Source: DATGMS01 sp035303945
GTDB lineage: Bacteria; Bacteroidota; Bacteroidia; Cytophagales; Cyclobacteriaceae
NCBI GenBank assembly: GCA_035303945.1
Contig: DATGQZ010000014.1
Span: 8,809 to 72,808 of the forward strand
Length of the DNA stretch: 64,000 bases
Direction of reading: 5' to 3'
Positions 1-8,537 of this stretch are shown one piece after another (position 1 is the stretch's first letter; each line of letters opens with the position of its first letter). The position numbers and the translations under genes are program-made. The notes under the pieces are model-generated. The model searched no databases and was not told the origin of the DNA. It saw nothing but the letters and a program-made list of their open reading frames with translations.

Positions 1-1
1 G

Positions 2-562
2 TTTAACGATGGGACGGTGATTTATGAAGGTGTGGTGAATAGAGCTATTGGAAAGTTATTAGCAGAAATGCTAACAAGGGCAGGCATACCTTATCTGCAG
101 ACTACCTTGGAAACAGAAGCAGATATAAGTCTGACCGAAAGGGTGTCTATTGCCAATAATTTCTTTAGAAATAACCAATCCTGCTATCTGCTGTCTATCC
201 ATAGCAACGCGGCATCAGACAGCTCCGAAGGCAATGGCAACAAAGCCTCTGGTTTTGAGATCTACACAAGCATAGGTCTCACAAAGAGCGACGAATTGGC
301 TGGCATTGCTGCTAAATGGTATAAAAAGCTTTTCCCAGAATTTCCTTTTAGGGAAACAAAAACGGATGGTGGCGAGTATAGAAACAAGGAAGCATCTTTT
401 GTGGTATTGACTAAAACCATTTGTCCTGCGTTTCTGGTGGAAAACCTTTTCTATGATAATCCGGATGAAGCAAAATTCCTGTTAAGCCCTATGGGTCAAC
501 AGCGAATAGCAGCCTGTCTCTTTGAAATTGTGAAGGAAATTTACGCTACTGTTAAGCTTTGA
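2..562 (+). CDS. N-acetylmuramoyl-L-alanine amidase (Amidase_3), 5' end outside window
   Basis: This is the C-terminal part of a zinc-dependent peptidoglycan amidase, which cleaves between N-acetylmuramic acid and the stem peptide in the periplasm. The reading frame is open from base 2, so the gene starts upstream; the GTG at 17 is only the first in-frame start-like codon. Visible family features are the SIHSNA segment (zinc-ligand histidine of the Amidase_3 fold), a preceding TLETEADISLTERV segment matching the family's 'T R...D..v.L..R' region, and the late FLVENLF segment carrying the catalytic glutamate. The stop overlaps the start region of the DUF4230 lipoprotein that follows, so the three genes to 3298 look like one operon. 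Family assignment is confident; the specific role (cell separation or recycling) is not determined. Confidence 0.85.
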   Translation, partial: FNDGTVIYEGVVNRAIGKLLAEMLTRAGIPYLQTTLETEADISLTERVSIANNFFRNNQSCYLLSIHSNAASDSSEGNGNKASGFEIYTSIGLTKSDELAGIAAKWYKKLFPEFPFRETKTDGGEYRNKEASFVVLTKTICPAFLVENLFYDNPDEAKFLLSPMGQQRIAACLFEIVKEIYATVKL

Positions 563-564
563 TC

Positions 565-1194
565 ATGAAATGCATGGAACGGCCGCCTTTTGTGATGATG
601 CTGCTTGTAGTCATCAATCTTTCTTTGCTTTTAGCCTGTAAGCAAGAAGATCGCGCTTTGGTAGTGGGTAAAATACAATCCGCAGCCGATTTGGTAACCA
701 CCGAGTTTACCATAGACAAGGTAGTATTTGGTACAAAAACCAAAAACCTCATGTGGTTTAAATTTAGTGAAGCGCAATTCCTAGCCTACTCACAGGCCAA
801 AGTAAAAACAGGCATTGATCTGTCAAAAATTAAGGAAGAAGACATCGTCATTTCTGGTGACAAAATAGAGCTGAAGTTACCTCCTATTGAGGTAGTCAAC
901 TTTTCCTATCCGCCAAGCAGTTTCTCGGAAGACTCCCTTATTTCCGATCCAAAGGTATTTTTAACCACCATCAACCTCGAAGATCAAGAGGAATTTTTTC
1001 GACTTGCGGAATTGGATATCAGGAGTAACCTACAGTATATGGGTATGGTCAAGACCAGTCAAACCCACACCCGGCAGATGTTTCAGGTGTTGCTCAGCTC
1101 CTTGGGTTATCGGGAGATTTATATCAGCTTCGAAAGTGATGCATTGCTTATACCTCAAGTTAGGCTACTAGAGCCTATAGAAGGACCAAAATAA
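565..1194 (+). CDS. DUF4230-family lipoprotein
   Basis: About 209 residues. I choose ATG at 565; a TTG at 559 and another ATG at 574 are in frame, and the amidase stops at 562. The N-terminus is a lipoprotein signal with hydrophobic run and LLLAC lipobox, so it is probably anchored in the envelope. The mature part starts with KIQSAADLVTTEFTIDKVV and later has a KTGIDLSKIKEEDI segment followed by strand-rich ELKLPP; this is the pattern of DUF4230, a family of unknown function common in Bacteroidota. It sits between the amidase and a second, larger protein with the same signature. I know no experimentally proven role and infer only an envelope function. Confidence 0.75.
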   Translation: MKCMERPPFVMMLLVVINLSLLLACKQEDRALVVGKIQSAADLVTTEFTIDKVVFGTKTKNLMWFKFSEAQFLAYSQAKVKTGIDLSKIKEEDIVISGDKIELKLPPIEVVNFSYPPSSFSEDSLISDPKVFLTTINLEDQEEFFRLAELDIRSNLQYMGMVKTSQTHTRQMFQVLLSSLGYREIYISFESDALLIPQVRLLEPIEGPK

Positions 1195-1198
1195 TCGT

Positions 1199-3298
1199 AT
1201 GATAGGCTTACTTCTCAAAAACTGGAAATGGATAGTAGATATCATCTTGGTTATCGCCTTGGTGTTGTTGCTATTTATTTGGAATCCATTTGGACTCTTT
1301 GGAGGAGGACTAAAACTTAGTCCCACAGCCAATCTGGTGACCCAAATTAAAGATATGGGCCAAATCGTTACTTCTGAATATTATGGAGAAGTCATTGCCT
1401 CTATTGAAGAGTCGAAGGTCAATTATTTGGAAGAAGAAGCAGTTGCTGAGAAAGCAAGTCTGTTATACGATCGGCTCTACGAGGCAATGGATTTTCTTTG
1501 CGATTTCCAACAGCAGCCAGTGGATGTCAGAGAAGCCAGCTTCACCGCAGGAAGCACGCGAGATAAAAAGAAAATCATCAAAGCCGATGTGAGCAGAAGG
1601 AACATTGTGGAAAAACTAAACTACCACGGTTTGCTTGAGGATTTTTCCTACGAGCCACTTTATGCGGATGTCTTAGCGTTTATCTGGAGCAATTCACCAG
1701 ACAACAACAACTGGAAGGGCAATTCACGTCAAAAGGAAGAAGCCTTGCTGATAGTTTATCAAAGAGCAGAGAAAAATCAGAATCAGGATTTTCAAAGACA
1801 GCGCTTTATAGAGTTCTATTACACAAACAAGTTGGAGCGGCTTCCAAAGAAAGAAAGCAAAAAGCGCCTTGCGATGGTGGGCCGCGGCTGGGTGAAAGCC
1901 GGCTTTGACTTTTCGACGCTCGACAACAGCAACTTCTATATCAATGAAGATGCTGGAGAGGTACATTTTTTTGGGCTTTCCGCCACCATTCTTAATTCCG
2001 ACATCAACCCTTGGTTTATCCCCGAGAAAGGAATTCCGGGCTTCGAGATTCTAGACTACAATGGAAAGGTTGATTTTAAAGATGCACGCACACTGAAACT
2101 ATATTGTATAGATAAACTTGTATTTAAGGCACATGAAGCTGACATTATTAAAAATGCGGAAATCCACGGGGCAGAAATACTCCGCAATATTTTCTCGCTT
2201 CTGACCCAGAAAGAAATTAAGAAAGTTTTCTTTCACCATGATGATATCATTCGGCTTTCCAAAACCATCGCAGAAGATGCATATATAAGCTATTATGAAG
2301 CTGCATTGTTAGATTCCGTGATAAAAGAAGAATATCACATCATCGATTCATTGCTTAATACCCGGGTAAACAGTTATAAAAACATTCAGCTGGCTAAACA
2401 TCGGCAGGAGAATATTCAACGGATCTCCGCGATGCTATCTCATCTGCCGTTTGAAAATTCCCCGGGGACGTACAACCCGTTTTCAAGATTGGCCTATGAA
2501 ATTGCTCAAGATTCCATCATTGACCAAAAGGAGATGGATCAAATAGCATCCTTACGGGCAAGTGGTTCTCAGACAGCCAAATCAGATAGTGTAGTACCGA
2601 AGGATAGCTTACAATATGCAGCAGATTACAATAATTTGATAAAATCCCTATTCCAGTACAGGGTAAAAGTAGGGACAGCTAAAGACACGACTTTAACTAA
2701 GGAGGAATTCGCAGATGCATTTGTACGCACACACCATGTTTTGAACTATCAATCGGATCAAGGAGATAAGCTAACGGCCACCTACTTCGTCCAGGATACC
2801 AAGGACGAGCTGTTGTATGAGCTTTTATATCCTTATTGCTGGACAGCATCCGCCGCAGCTGTCAAAATAACCGTGGATTCCCTGCCCGTTCGATTATTGG
2901 ACTCCATACCTTTATCCCCAGAAAAAACTGTATTTTTCTTGACCACCCCAAGTCCTCACCTCAAGGTGGTAAATATTCCTTTGGATCAGTGGATGGAACC
3001 GCTCCTGCTTAAGGAGATTCCTGTTGCTCAACATATGTGGATTTCGTCCAATCTCGCTATCGTTAGAGCCAAAGGGATTTCCGGCGAATCTAAAAAAGAC
3101 ATTTCGTATTTTACTGCTCAGCAGTCAGGAGAGTTAGAGCGATTTATCGGGGACCTTTTAAGTCATTATGAGCAAAGTAATAAAATTGGCCCGGTAGTCC
3201 GGGCCAGCAATTGGGTAACCGCGAAATTTGAAAACAATACTTCGCTACCGGAATGGCTTACAAAGGTTAAAACGAAGCTTTTCAGCCGATGGGACTAA
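1199..3298 (+). CDS. Large membrane-anchored DUF4230-like protein, function unknown
   Basis: 699 residues starting at the ATG four bases after the previous stop. Residues about 10-30 form one transmembrane segment (DIILVIALVLLLFIW), the rest is probably periplasmic. A DUF4230-like start (TQIKDMGQIVTSEYYGEV) is separated by a long helical insertion from the second half of the fold (GRGWVKAGFDFSTLD), so the domain appears split by roughly 150 residues. From about residue 330 onward the protein is mostly helical, with a long region that I do not recognise. It is the last gene of the amidase operon; its final 4 bases overlap the end of a small convergent gene. No catalytic motif is visible. I am sure that the gene is real, but only moderately sure of the DUF4230 link. 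Confidence 0.65.
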   Translation: MIGLLLKNWKWIVDIILVIALVLLLFIWNPFGLFGGGLKLSPTANLVTQIKDMGQIVTSEYYGEVIASIEESKVNYLEEEAVAEKASLLYDRLYEAMDFLCDFQQQPVDVREASFTAGSTRDKKKIIKADVSRRNIVEKLNYHGLLEDFSYEPLYADVLAFIWSNSPDNNNWKGNSRQKEEALLIVYQRAEKNQNQDFQRQRFIEFYYTNKLERLPKKESKKRLAMVGRGWVKAGFDFSTLDNSNFYINEDAGEVHFFGLSATILNSDINPWFIPEKGIPGFEILDYNGKVDFKDARTLKLYCIDKLVFKAHEADIIKNAEIHGAEILRNIFSLLTQKEIKKVFFHHDDIIRLSKTIAEDAYISYYEAALLDSVIKEEYHIIDSLLNTRVNSYKNIQLAKHRQENIQRISAMLSHLPFENSPGTYNPFSRLAYEIAQDSIIDQKEMDQIASLRASGSQTAKSDSVVPKDSLQYAADYNNLIKSLFQYRVKVGTAKDTTLTKEEFADAFVRTHHVLNYQSDQGDKLTATYFVQDTKDELLYELLYPYCWTASAAAVKITVDSLPVRLLDSIPLSPEKTVFFLTTPSPHLKVVNIPLDQWMEPLLLKEIPVAQHMWISSNLAIVRAKGISGESKKDISYFTAQQSGELERFIGDLLSHYEQSNKIGPVVRASNWVTAKFENNTSLPEWLTKVKTKLFSRWD

Positions 3299-3414
3299 CT
3301 ACATTGGCCTAGCAAAAACCATATAAGGGCAAAAACGATTATTGTACCGAAACAGCCGCCGCCTAACTTATATGCGCCGTATCCTGCGATTAATCCCCGG
3401 AATAAATTGTTCAT
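3295..3414 (-). CDS. Conserved-looking 39-residue membrane protein
   Basis: Reading the minus strand from the ATG at 3414 gives 39 codons and a TAG stop at 3295. The product begins MNNLFRGLIAGYGAYKLGGG, contains CFGT and then one clear hydrophobic helix (IIVFALIWFLLG), ending QCS. The glycine-rich first half followed by a single membrane span looks like small membrane proteins I recall from other Bacteroidota genomes, but I cannot confirm a family. It overlaps the tail of the convergent DUF4230-like gene by 4 bases and is the only coding content of the 300-bp gap before the oxidoreductase gene. Function unknown. Confidence 0.6.
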   Translation of the reverse strand: MNNLFRGLIAGYGAYKLGGGCFGTIIVFALIWFLLGQCS

Positions 3415-3539
3415 AGTGGTTGTTATTAATGGAAGAAAGATTTGCGATCTTCAGACCAACAATCGTGCTAATTCTTGCTCAAACCCAATTAGAAGGCCCT
3501 TTAATGATGGAAATCTGTAAAAACAAATCTGCAATTGCA

Positions 3540-3571
3540 TTGAAACTTTAATAACTTGCACCTATCTTTAG
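3540..3571 (+). promoter_or_regulatory. Putative Bacteroidota-type promoter
   Basis: A TTG at 3540 and TATCTTTAG at 3563-3571 resemble the -33 and -7 elements (TTTG / TAnnTTTG) recognised by the primary sigma factor of Bacteroidota. They lie about 30 bases before the ATG of the Gfo/Idh/MocA gene. The -7 box deviates at its last base. Confidence 0.35.
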
Positions 3572-3602
3572 TTTAATCTAACCATAAATTAAATAAAACC
3601 CA

Positions 3603-4748
3603 ATGGAGAAAATGAATGTAGCCGTGGTCGGCACAGGTTTTATTGGCCCTGCCCATATCGAGGCTTTGCGTAGGCTGCCACATATCGAGGTAGTTGGACT
3701 TTGTGAAGTGAATCTAGAACTGGCTCAAGCTAAAGCTCAGGTATTAGGCATTCCAAAGGCATATACTTTTGAAGATATGCTGCAGGATGAAACCGTGAAG
3801 GTGGTACATATATGCACACCCAATTTTTTGCACTATCCACAGGCTAAAGCTGCGTTGTTAGCAGGCAAGCATGTGATCTGTGAAAAGCCACTGGCAACAA
3901 AGATTGAAGAAGCGGAAGAATTGGTAGCTTTAGCAAAGGAAAAAGGCTTGGTAAACGCCATCCACTTCAACTTACGATATTATCCGATGGTTCGTCAGAT
4001 GAAGACGATGAGGGAAAACGGAGAACTTGGAGAAATTTATTCCGTGTTAGGCTCATACCTACAGGATTGGCTGTTTTTGCAGACCGACTACAACTGGAGG
4101 TTGGAACCCGACAAATCAGGGGACTCCCGTGCAATTGCCGATATTGGCTCACACCTCTTGGACATTACTGAATATATCACTGGTTTGAAGATTACAGAAG
4201 TGATGGCGGACTTTTCTACGGTTCATAAAACCCGGCTTAAACCGCTTAAACCAATTGAAACCTATTCAGGAGCTACCTTACAGGAATCCGATTACCAAGA
4301 GGTAGAAATCAATACGGAAGACCATGCTTCTGTATTGTTGAGATTTGACAATGGCAACAAAGGATCTGTCACTGTAAGTCAGGTCTCTGCAGGACGGAAA
4401 AATAGATTGAATATAGAAATAGCTGGATCTAAAGCTAATTTTGAGTGGTGCTCTGAAAAACCTAATGAAATGTGGATCGGCAAGCGCGAGAGTGCCAATC
4501 AGCTGTTGATGAGAGACCCAGGGTTGTTTACCAGAGAAGCTGCCGCTTTGATCAGCTTTCCCGGTGGGCATAATGAAGGTTTCCCTGACACCTCTAAGCA
4601 GCTGTTTAAGGAAGTATATGCCGCTGTACGCGAAGGCAAACAGCCAGAAAACCCATCCTTTCCAACTTTCGCGGACGGTTTGAGAGAACTGATTATTTGT
4701 GAAAGAATTATCGAAAGCCACAGAAAACAGGCTTGGGTAAAAATCTGA
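3603..4748 (+). CDS. Gfo/Idh/MocA family NAD(P)-dependent oxidoreductase
   Basis: 381 residues. The N-terminus carries a Rossmann dinucleotide motif (VVGTGFIGPAH, a GxGxxG variant), then the family hallmark CEKPLA near residue 96, where the lysine contacts substrate and cofactor. The C-terminal domain has the DIGSHLLD motif, whose aspartate and histidine are usual catalytic residues. Members oxidise or reduce sugars, inositols and derivatives, often at C3 of a hexose. Nothing next to it specifies the substrate; a DUF1080 protein about 38 kb away could act in 3-keto-sugar chemistry, but that link is speculative. The gene stands alone: a strong terminator follows it. No signal peptide is seen, so it is cytoplasmic. 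Confidence 0.9.
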   Translation: MEKMNVAVVGTGFIGPAHIEALRRLPHIEVVGLCEVNLELAQAKAQVLGIPKAYTFEDMLQDETVKVVHICTPNFLHYPQAKAALLAGKHVICEKPLATKIEEAEELVALAKEKGLVNAIHFNLRYYPMVRQMKTMRENGELGEIYSVLGSYLQDWLFLQTDYNWRLEPDKSGDSRAIADIGSHLLDITEYITGLKITEVMADFSTVHKTRLKPLKPIETYSGATLQESDYQEVEINTEDHASVLLRFDNGNKGSVTVSQVSAGRKNRLNIEIAGSKANFEWCSEKPNEMWIGKRESANQLLMRDPGLFTREAAALISFPGGHNEGFPDTSKQLFKEVYAAVREGKQPENPSFPTFADGLRELIICERIIESHRKQAWVKI

Positions 4749-4753
4749 TTTAT

Positions 4754-4790
4754 AAGAAATCCATGTTTCTCCAAACATGGATTTCTTTTT
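4754..4790 (+). terminator. Intrinsic terminator
   Basis: A perfect 15-bp stem (4754-4768 with 4773-4787) around the 4-base loop CTCC, followed by a short T-rich run. It ends the oxidoreductase gene just before the DinB gene. Confidence 0.85.
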
Positions 4791-4799
4791 ATACTTATT

Positions 4800-5282
4800 A
4801 TGGAACATATCCGAAAACAACTAAGTCAACAGATCCTTGGCGGCAACGCGTTTAAACCCATAGAAGAGATACTGGAGGAAGTTCCTTTCGACAAATTGGG
4901 CCAGCAAATTGAAGGGCTTCCCTACACCTTTTGGCAACAGTTTGAACACATTAGGATTACCCAAAGGGATATCCTTGACTACTCCTTAAATCAAGATTAC
5001 CGCGAGCTTTCATGGCCCAAAGACTATTGGCCAGAATCTACCGCTCCGGAAAATTCGGAGGAATGGGAACAGCGCAAAGAGGCATTTCTGAGAGATCGTG
5101 AGGCTATGCTCGGTTTAATTCAAAACGTAAATCAAGACCTTTGTGCTGCCTTTGAACATGCACATGGGCATACATTATTTCGAGAAGGTCTACTCGTTCT
5201 GGAGCATAACGCCTATCACACCGGACAGTTGATGGTTATTTTACGGCTAATTAACCACAACAAAAACAACGGTTCCACGTAA
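4800..5282 (+). CDS. DinB family protein
   Basis: 160 residues with the four-helix-bundle pattern of DinB/YfiT-like proteins. Three histidines sit where the family binds a divalent metal: His50 (QFEHIR), His136 and His140 (EHNAYHTGQ). Such proteins are often thiol-dependent S-transferases or damage-induced hydrolases; nothing here fixes the reaction. It is free-standing, ten bases after a terminator, with no leader or membrane segment. The family call is firm, the function is open. Confidence 0.85.
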   Translation: MEHIRKQLSQQILGGNAFKPIEEILEEVPFDKLGQQIEGLPYTFWQQFEHIRITQRDILDYSLNQDYRELSWPKDYWPESTAPENSEEWEQRKEAFLRDREAMLGLIQNVNQDLCAAFEHAHGHTLFREGLLVLEHNAYHTGQLMVILRLINHNKNNGST

Positions 5283-5328
5283 ATCTGTTTAATTTTAGCT
5301 ATCATAAACTATAAACCTAAAACACAAC

Positions 5329-5838
5329 ATGAAAAACAACCTTTTTTACAAATTTGGGATGCTAGCGCTCAGCTTGATGTTGATCTCCTCAATGAGTTAT
5401 GCTCAAGAAAAAGCCAGCCCCGCTAAAACAGCAGAAGGTACTGTAAACGGTGCCAAGATAAAGATCAATTACAGTAGCCCAGCCGTAAAAGGAAGGACGA
5501 TTTGGGGGGATCTTGTACCATTGGGAAAGGTATGGCGGGCAGGAGCCAATGAAGCCACCATATTTGAGACCAACAAGGACATCAAAATCCAAGGCAAAGA
5601 ACTGAAAGCCGGTAAATACAGCTTTTACATTATCCCTGGGGAAACAGAAAGCACATTTATTTTCAATAGTCAAACCGGTCAATGGGGAACCCAATATGAT
5701 CAAAGCAAGGATGTCTTACGCGTACCGGTAGTCTCTCAGCAGACTTCCAACTTTGAAGAAAGACTGGTATATGAGGTTACCAAAAACGGCTTCGAAGTGC
5801 GATGGGCTGATGGCAAAGGACAGGTCACGATTGAATAA
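5329..5838 (+). CDS. DUF2911 domain-containing exported protein
   Basis: 169 residues. A signal peptide (hydrophobic core ending SMSYAQ) is followed by a domain with the features of DUF2911: INYSSPAVKGRTIWG, then VPLGKVWRAGANEAT, and a KAGKYSFYIIPG segment. This beta-rich family is widespread in Bacteroidota and has no established role. The protein is probably periplasmic. It is monocistronic, with a terminator about 20 bases after the stop. Confidence 0.85.
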   Translation: MKNNLFYKFGMLALSLMLISSMSYAQEKASPAKTAEGTVNGAKIKINYSSPAVKGRTIWGDLVPLGKVWRAGANEATIFETNKDIKIQGKELKAGKYSFYIIPGETESTFIFNSQTGQWGTQYDQSKDVLRVPVVSQQTSNFEERLVYEVTKNGFEVRWADGKGQVTIE

Positions 5839-5855
5839 CTTAAACGCATATCATT

Positions 5856-5878
5856 AAAGGTCCTATGGACCTTTTTTT
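5856..5878 (+). terminator. Intrinsic terminator
   Basis: 8-bp stem AAAGGTCC/GGACCTTT with a 3-base loop, directly followed by a T run; it ends the DUF2911 gene. Confidence 0.85.
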
Positions 5879-5960
5879 CTTTTATAGCTACTATCTCTGC
5901 GGTCTATTTATATTCGCTAACGGATTTAGCTTCTGATTAGCGGGGAAAGTTCTCAAGCCT

Positions 5961-5968
5961 TATCTTTG
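5961..5968 (+). promoter_or_regulatory. Putative -7 promoter box of hrpB
   Basis: TATCTTTG is an exact match to the Bacteroidota -7 consensus TAnnTTTG and lies 24 bases before the TTG start of the helicase gene. No convincing -33 element is seen. Confidence 0.4.
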
Positions 5969-5991
5969 CCCCTCACCAATATTTATCAACA

Positions 5992-8475
5992 TTGTCATTT
6001 GATCCCTTCCTTAGCGGGTTACCCGTTACTGACATTATACCGGAAGTCCGCCAAAAACTGCAGCAACAAAATACTTTAATCATTACAGCTCCCCCGGGTG
6101 CGGGTAAAAGCACCTTATTACCCCTTGCCCTGCTGCAGGAGCCATGGCTGGAAGGAAAAAAGGTATTGATGCTGGAACCCAGGCGGCTGGCAGCAAGCAG
6201 TATTGCCCACCGTATGGCATCCCTCCTCTCAGAGCCCGTCGGAGAAACGGTAGGATATCGTATACGTTTTGACAACCAGACTTCTTCTAACACAAGAATT
6301 GAAGTGGTTACTGAGGGAATTCTTACCCGGATGATCCACAACGACAATGCTCTGGAAAAAATTGGTTTGGTGATCTTTGATGAATTTCACGAAAGAAATA
6401 TTCACGCGGATGTGGCCTTGGCTTTTTGTCGGGAAAGTCAAGCAATTCTGAGACCAGACCTTCGGATCATTGTGATGTCCGCGACAATGGATATGCTTCA
6501 GCTTTCAAAATTGCTGTCAGCACCGGTGGTGGAAAGTCAGGGCAGGCAATATCCTGTTGCCATTCACTACACACAAGATGTTGATGAGCGAATGGTGGCG
6601 GAACTAACAGCCCAGACGGTTAAGGAGGCTGCCCGGTCTCATTCAGGAGATATCTTGGTGTTTTTGCCAGGTCAAGGAGAGATCAAGCAGTGCGAGAGTA
6701 TATTGAAACAGACCCTACCATCGGTATCCCTCCACCCTTTATATGGGCAGCTGTCCCCTACCAAACAACATGCAGCCATCATGCCCCATCCAAAAGGAAA
6801 AAGGAAGGTGGTATTAGCAACGTCCATAGCTGAAACCAGCTTAACCATTGAAGGCATATCAATTGTTGTCGACAGTGGATTGGGAAGAACTTCCCGATTT
6901 GATCCAAGATCGGGTCTTTCACGCCTGGTGACGGTGCGAATTTCGGGCGACATGGCTGATCAGCGGGCAGGGAGAGCGGGAAGACTCGGGCCGGGAGTTT
7001 GCTACCGTATGTGGACCAAGGCCACGCATGAACGAATGGCTCCTTTTAGAACGCCGGAAATTTTGGAAGCTGATTTAGCTTCACTGCTGTTGGACATGGC
7101 TCACTGGGGCATTAAGGATATCCAACAGCTGACTTGGTTGACACCACCCCCCTCCGGCGCCTTAGCTCAAGCGAGTGATACCCTTCATCAGTTGGATGCT
7201 TTACAGCAAGGTAAGATCACAGCACATGGCAAAGCTATACAGCAGTTACCTTGTCACCCTCGCATCGCACACATGCTGTTGATGGCCAAAGACAGCAGGA
7301 GGTTAGCTCTTGCTACCGATTTGGCTGCTGTGCTAGAAGAAAGAGATCCTTTAGACAAAGAAGCGGGGATCGATATCAATCTGCGGGTAGAAGCCCTGCG
7401 AAAACATCGTTCAGAAAAACGCCAGAATAGAAAATTTGACAAAATAGAAAAACTAGCTGCTTCCTACAGAAAGCTTCTGGATGCCGTGGTCCACAACGAT
7501 CCAGTAGATCCGTATGAGACCGGAATCCTAATAGCTTTCGCCTATCCCGAACGCATCGCCTATGCTCGCCCCGGTGCCAATGCTCACTTTCAATTGGCCA
7601 ACGGAAAATTTGCAATGGCTAGCCATAAGGATGATCTTGCCCATGAGCCTTGGCTGGCCATAGCACATATCGATGCGAGAGAGGGAACCGGAAAAATCTT
7701 TATGGCAGCTCCGCTGAATCCTCGCGATCTAGCGCCTATGGTCAAGACGTCTGAAGTCATTCAATGGGACACCCGAAAAGGGGGATTGGTTGCACGAAAG
7801 GAATTGCGGATTGGCAGTATTCTTCTTCAGTCCAGCCCTTTGCCATCACCCGATTCGAAATACGTGGTACAAGCCATTTCGGATGCCATTAAAGATGAAG
7901 GGGATCTACTGTTGGATTTCAGCGATAAGGTAAAACAATGGCAATATAGGATACTAAGCCTTAAACTTTGGCGGCCCCAAGAAGGTTGGCCAGATGTAAG
8001 TACTCCCCGATTGCTGGCTAACAATCGACAGTGGCTCGGTCCCTATTTGCAAAACATTTCTACACCGGAAGACTTAAAAAAAATCGACCTGCACACCATT
8101 CTTCAACATTCACTTGATTACGAGAAACAAAAACAGCTGGCCATTCTTGCTCCTGAAACCATAGAAATACCGAGCGGCTCTCATGTGAAGCTGGAATATC
8201 AATCTAATGGTGAAGCACCCGTGTTGGCCGTAAGGCTTCAAGAATTATTTGGTTTGGCAGATAGTCCTAAGATTAATGAAGGTAAAATTGCGCTAACCAT
8301 TCATTTACTTTCACCTGGATTTAAGCTGGTTCAAATTACGTCCGACCTGAGAAGCTTTTGGAACAACGCCTATTTTGAAGTACGCAAGGATTTAAAAAGA
8401 AGGTACCCTAAGCATTCCTGGCCCGAGGATCCATGGAGTGCCGAAGCAGTAAGAGGAGTAAAAAGGAAGCAATAG
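5992..8475 (+). CDS. hrpB: ATP-dependent RNA helicase HrpB (DExH-box)
   Basis: 827 residues. The order of motifs is that of HrpB: Walker A APPGAGKST near residue 37, DEFHER as motif II, SATMD as motif III and QRAGRAGR as motif VI, followed by a helicase-associated region and the HrpB-specific C-terminal domain ending with a basic tail. The enzyme unwinds RNA using ATP in the cytoplasm; its physiological substrate is poorly defined in most bacteria. The only workable start is TTG at 5992: the first in-frame ATG lies beyond the Walker A motif. An exact TATCTTTG box shortly upstream supports that start. Full length for the family. Confidence 0.93.
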   Translation: MSFDPFLSGLPVTDIIPEVRQKLQQQNTLIITAPPGAGKSTLLPLALLQEPWLEGKKVLMLEPRRLAASSIAHRMASLLSEPVGETVGYRIRFDNQTSSNTRIEVVTEGILTRMIHNDNALEKIGLVIFDEFHERNIHADVALAFCRESQAILRPDLRIIVMSATMDMLQLSKLLSAPVVESQGRQYPVAIHYTQDVDERMVAELTAQTVKEAARSHSGDILVFLPGQGEIKQCESILKQTLPSVSLHPLYGQLSPTKQHAAIMPHPKGKRKVVLATSIAETSLTIEGISIVVDSGLGRTSRFDPRSGLSRLVTVRISGDMADQRAGRAGRLGPGVCYRMWTKATHERMAPFRTPEILEADLASLLLDMAHWGIKDIQQLTWLTPPPSGALAQASDTLHQLDALQQGKITAHGKAIQQLPCHPRIAHMLLMAKDSRRLALATDLAAVLEERDPLDKEAGIDINLRVEALRKHRSEKRQNRKFDKIEKLAASYRKLLDAVVHNDPVDPYETGILIAFAYPERIAYARPGANAHFQLANGKFAMASHKDDLAHEPWLAIAHIDAREGTGKIFMAAPLNPRDLAPMVKTSEVIQWDTRKGGLVARKELRIGSILLQSSPLPSPDSKYVVQAISDAIKDEGDLLLDFSDKVKQWQYRILSLKLWRPQEGWPDVSTPRLLANNRQWLGPYLQNISTPEDLKKIDLHTILQHSLDYEKQKQLAILAPETIEIPSGSHVKLEYQSNGEAPVLAVRLQELFGLADSPKINEGKIALTIHLLSPGFKLVQITSDLRSFWNNAYFEVRKDLKRRYPKHSWPEDPWSAEAVRGVKRKQ

Positions 8476-8537
8476 ATATTCCTCTCTCTTTGCCGTTTGT
8501 TGACCTGTACTCCTTCCGTTGATTGGGTAAAACAGAC

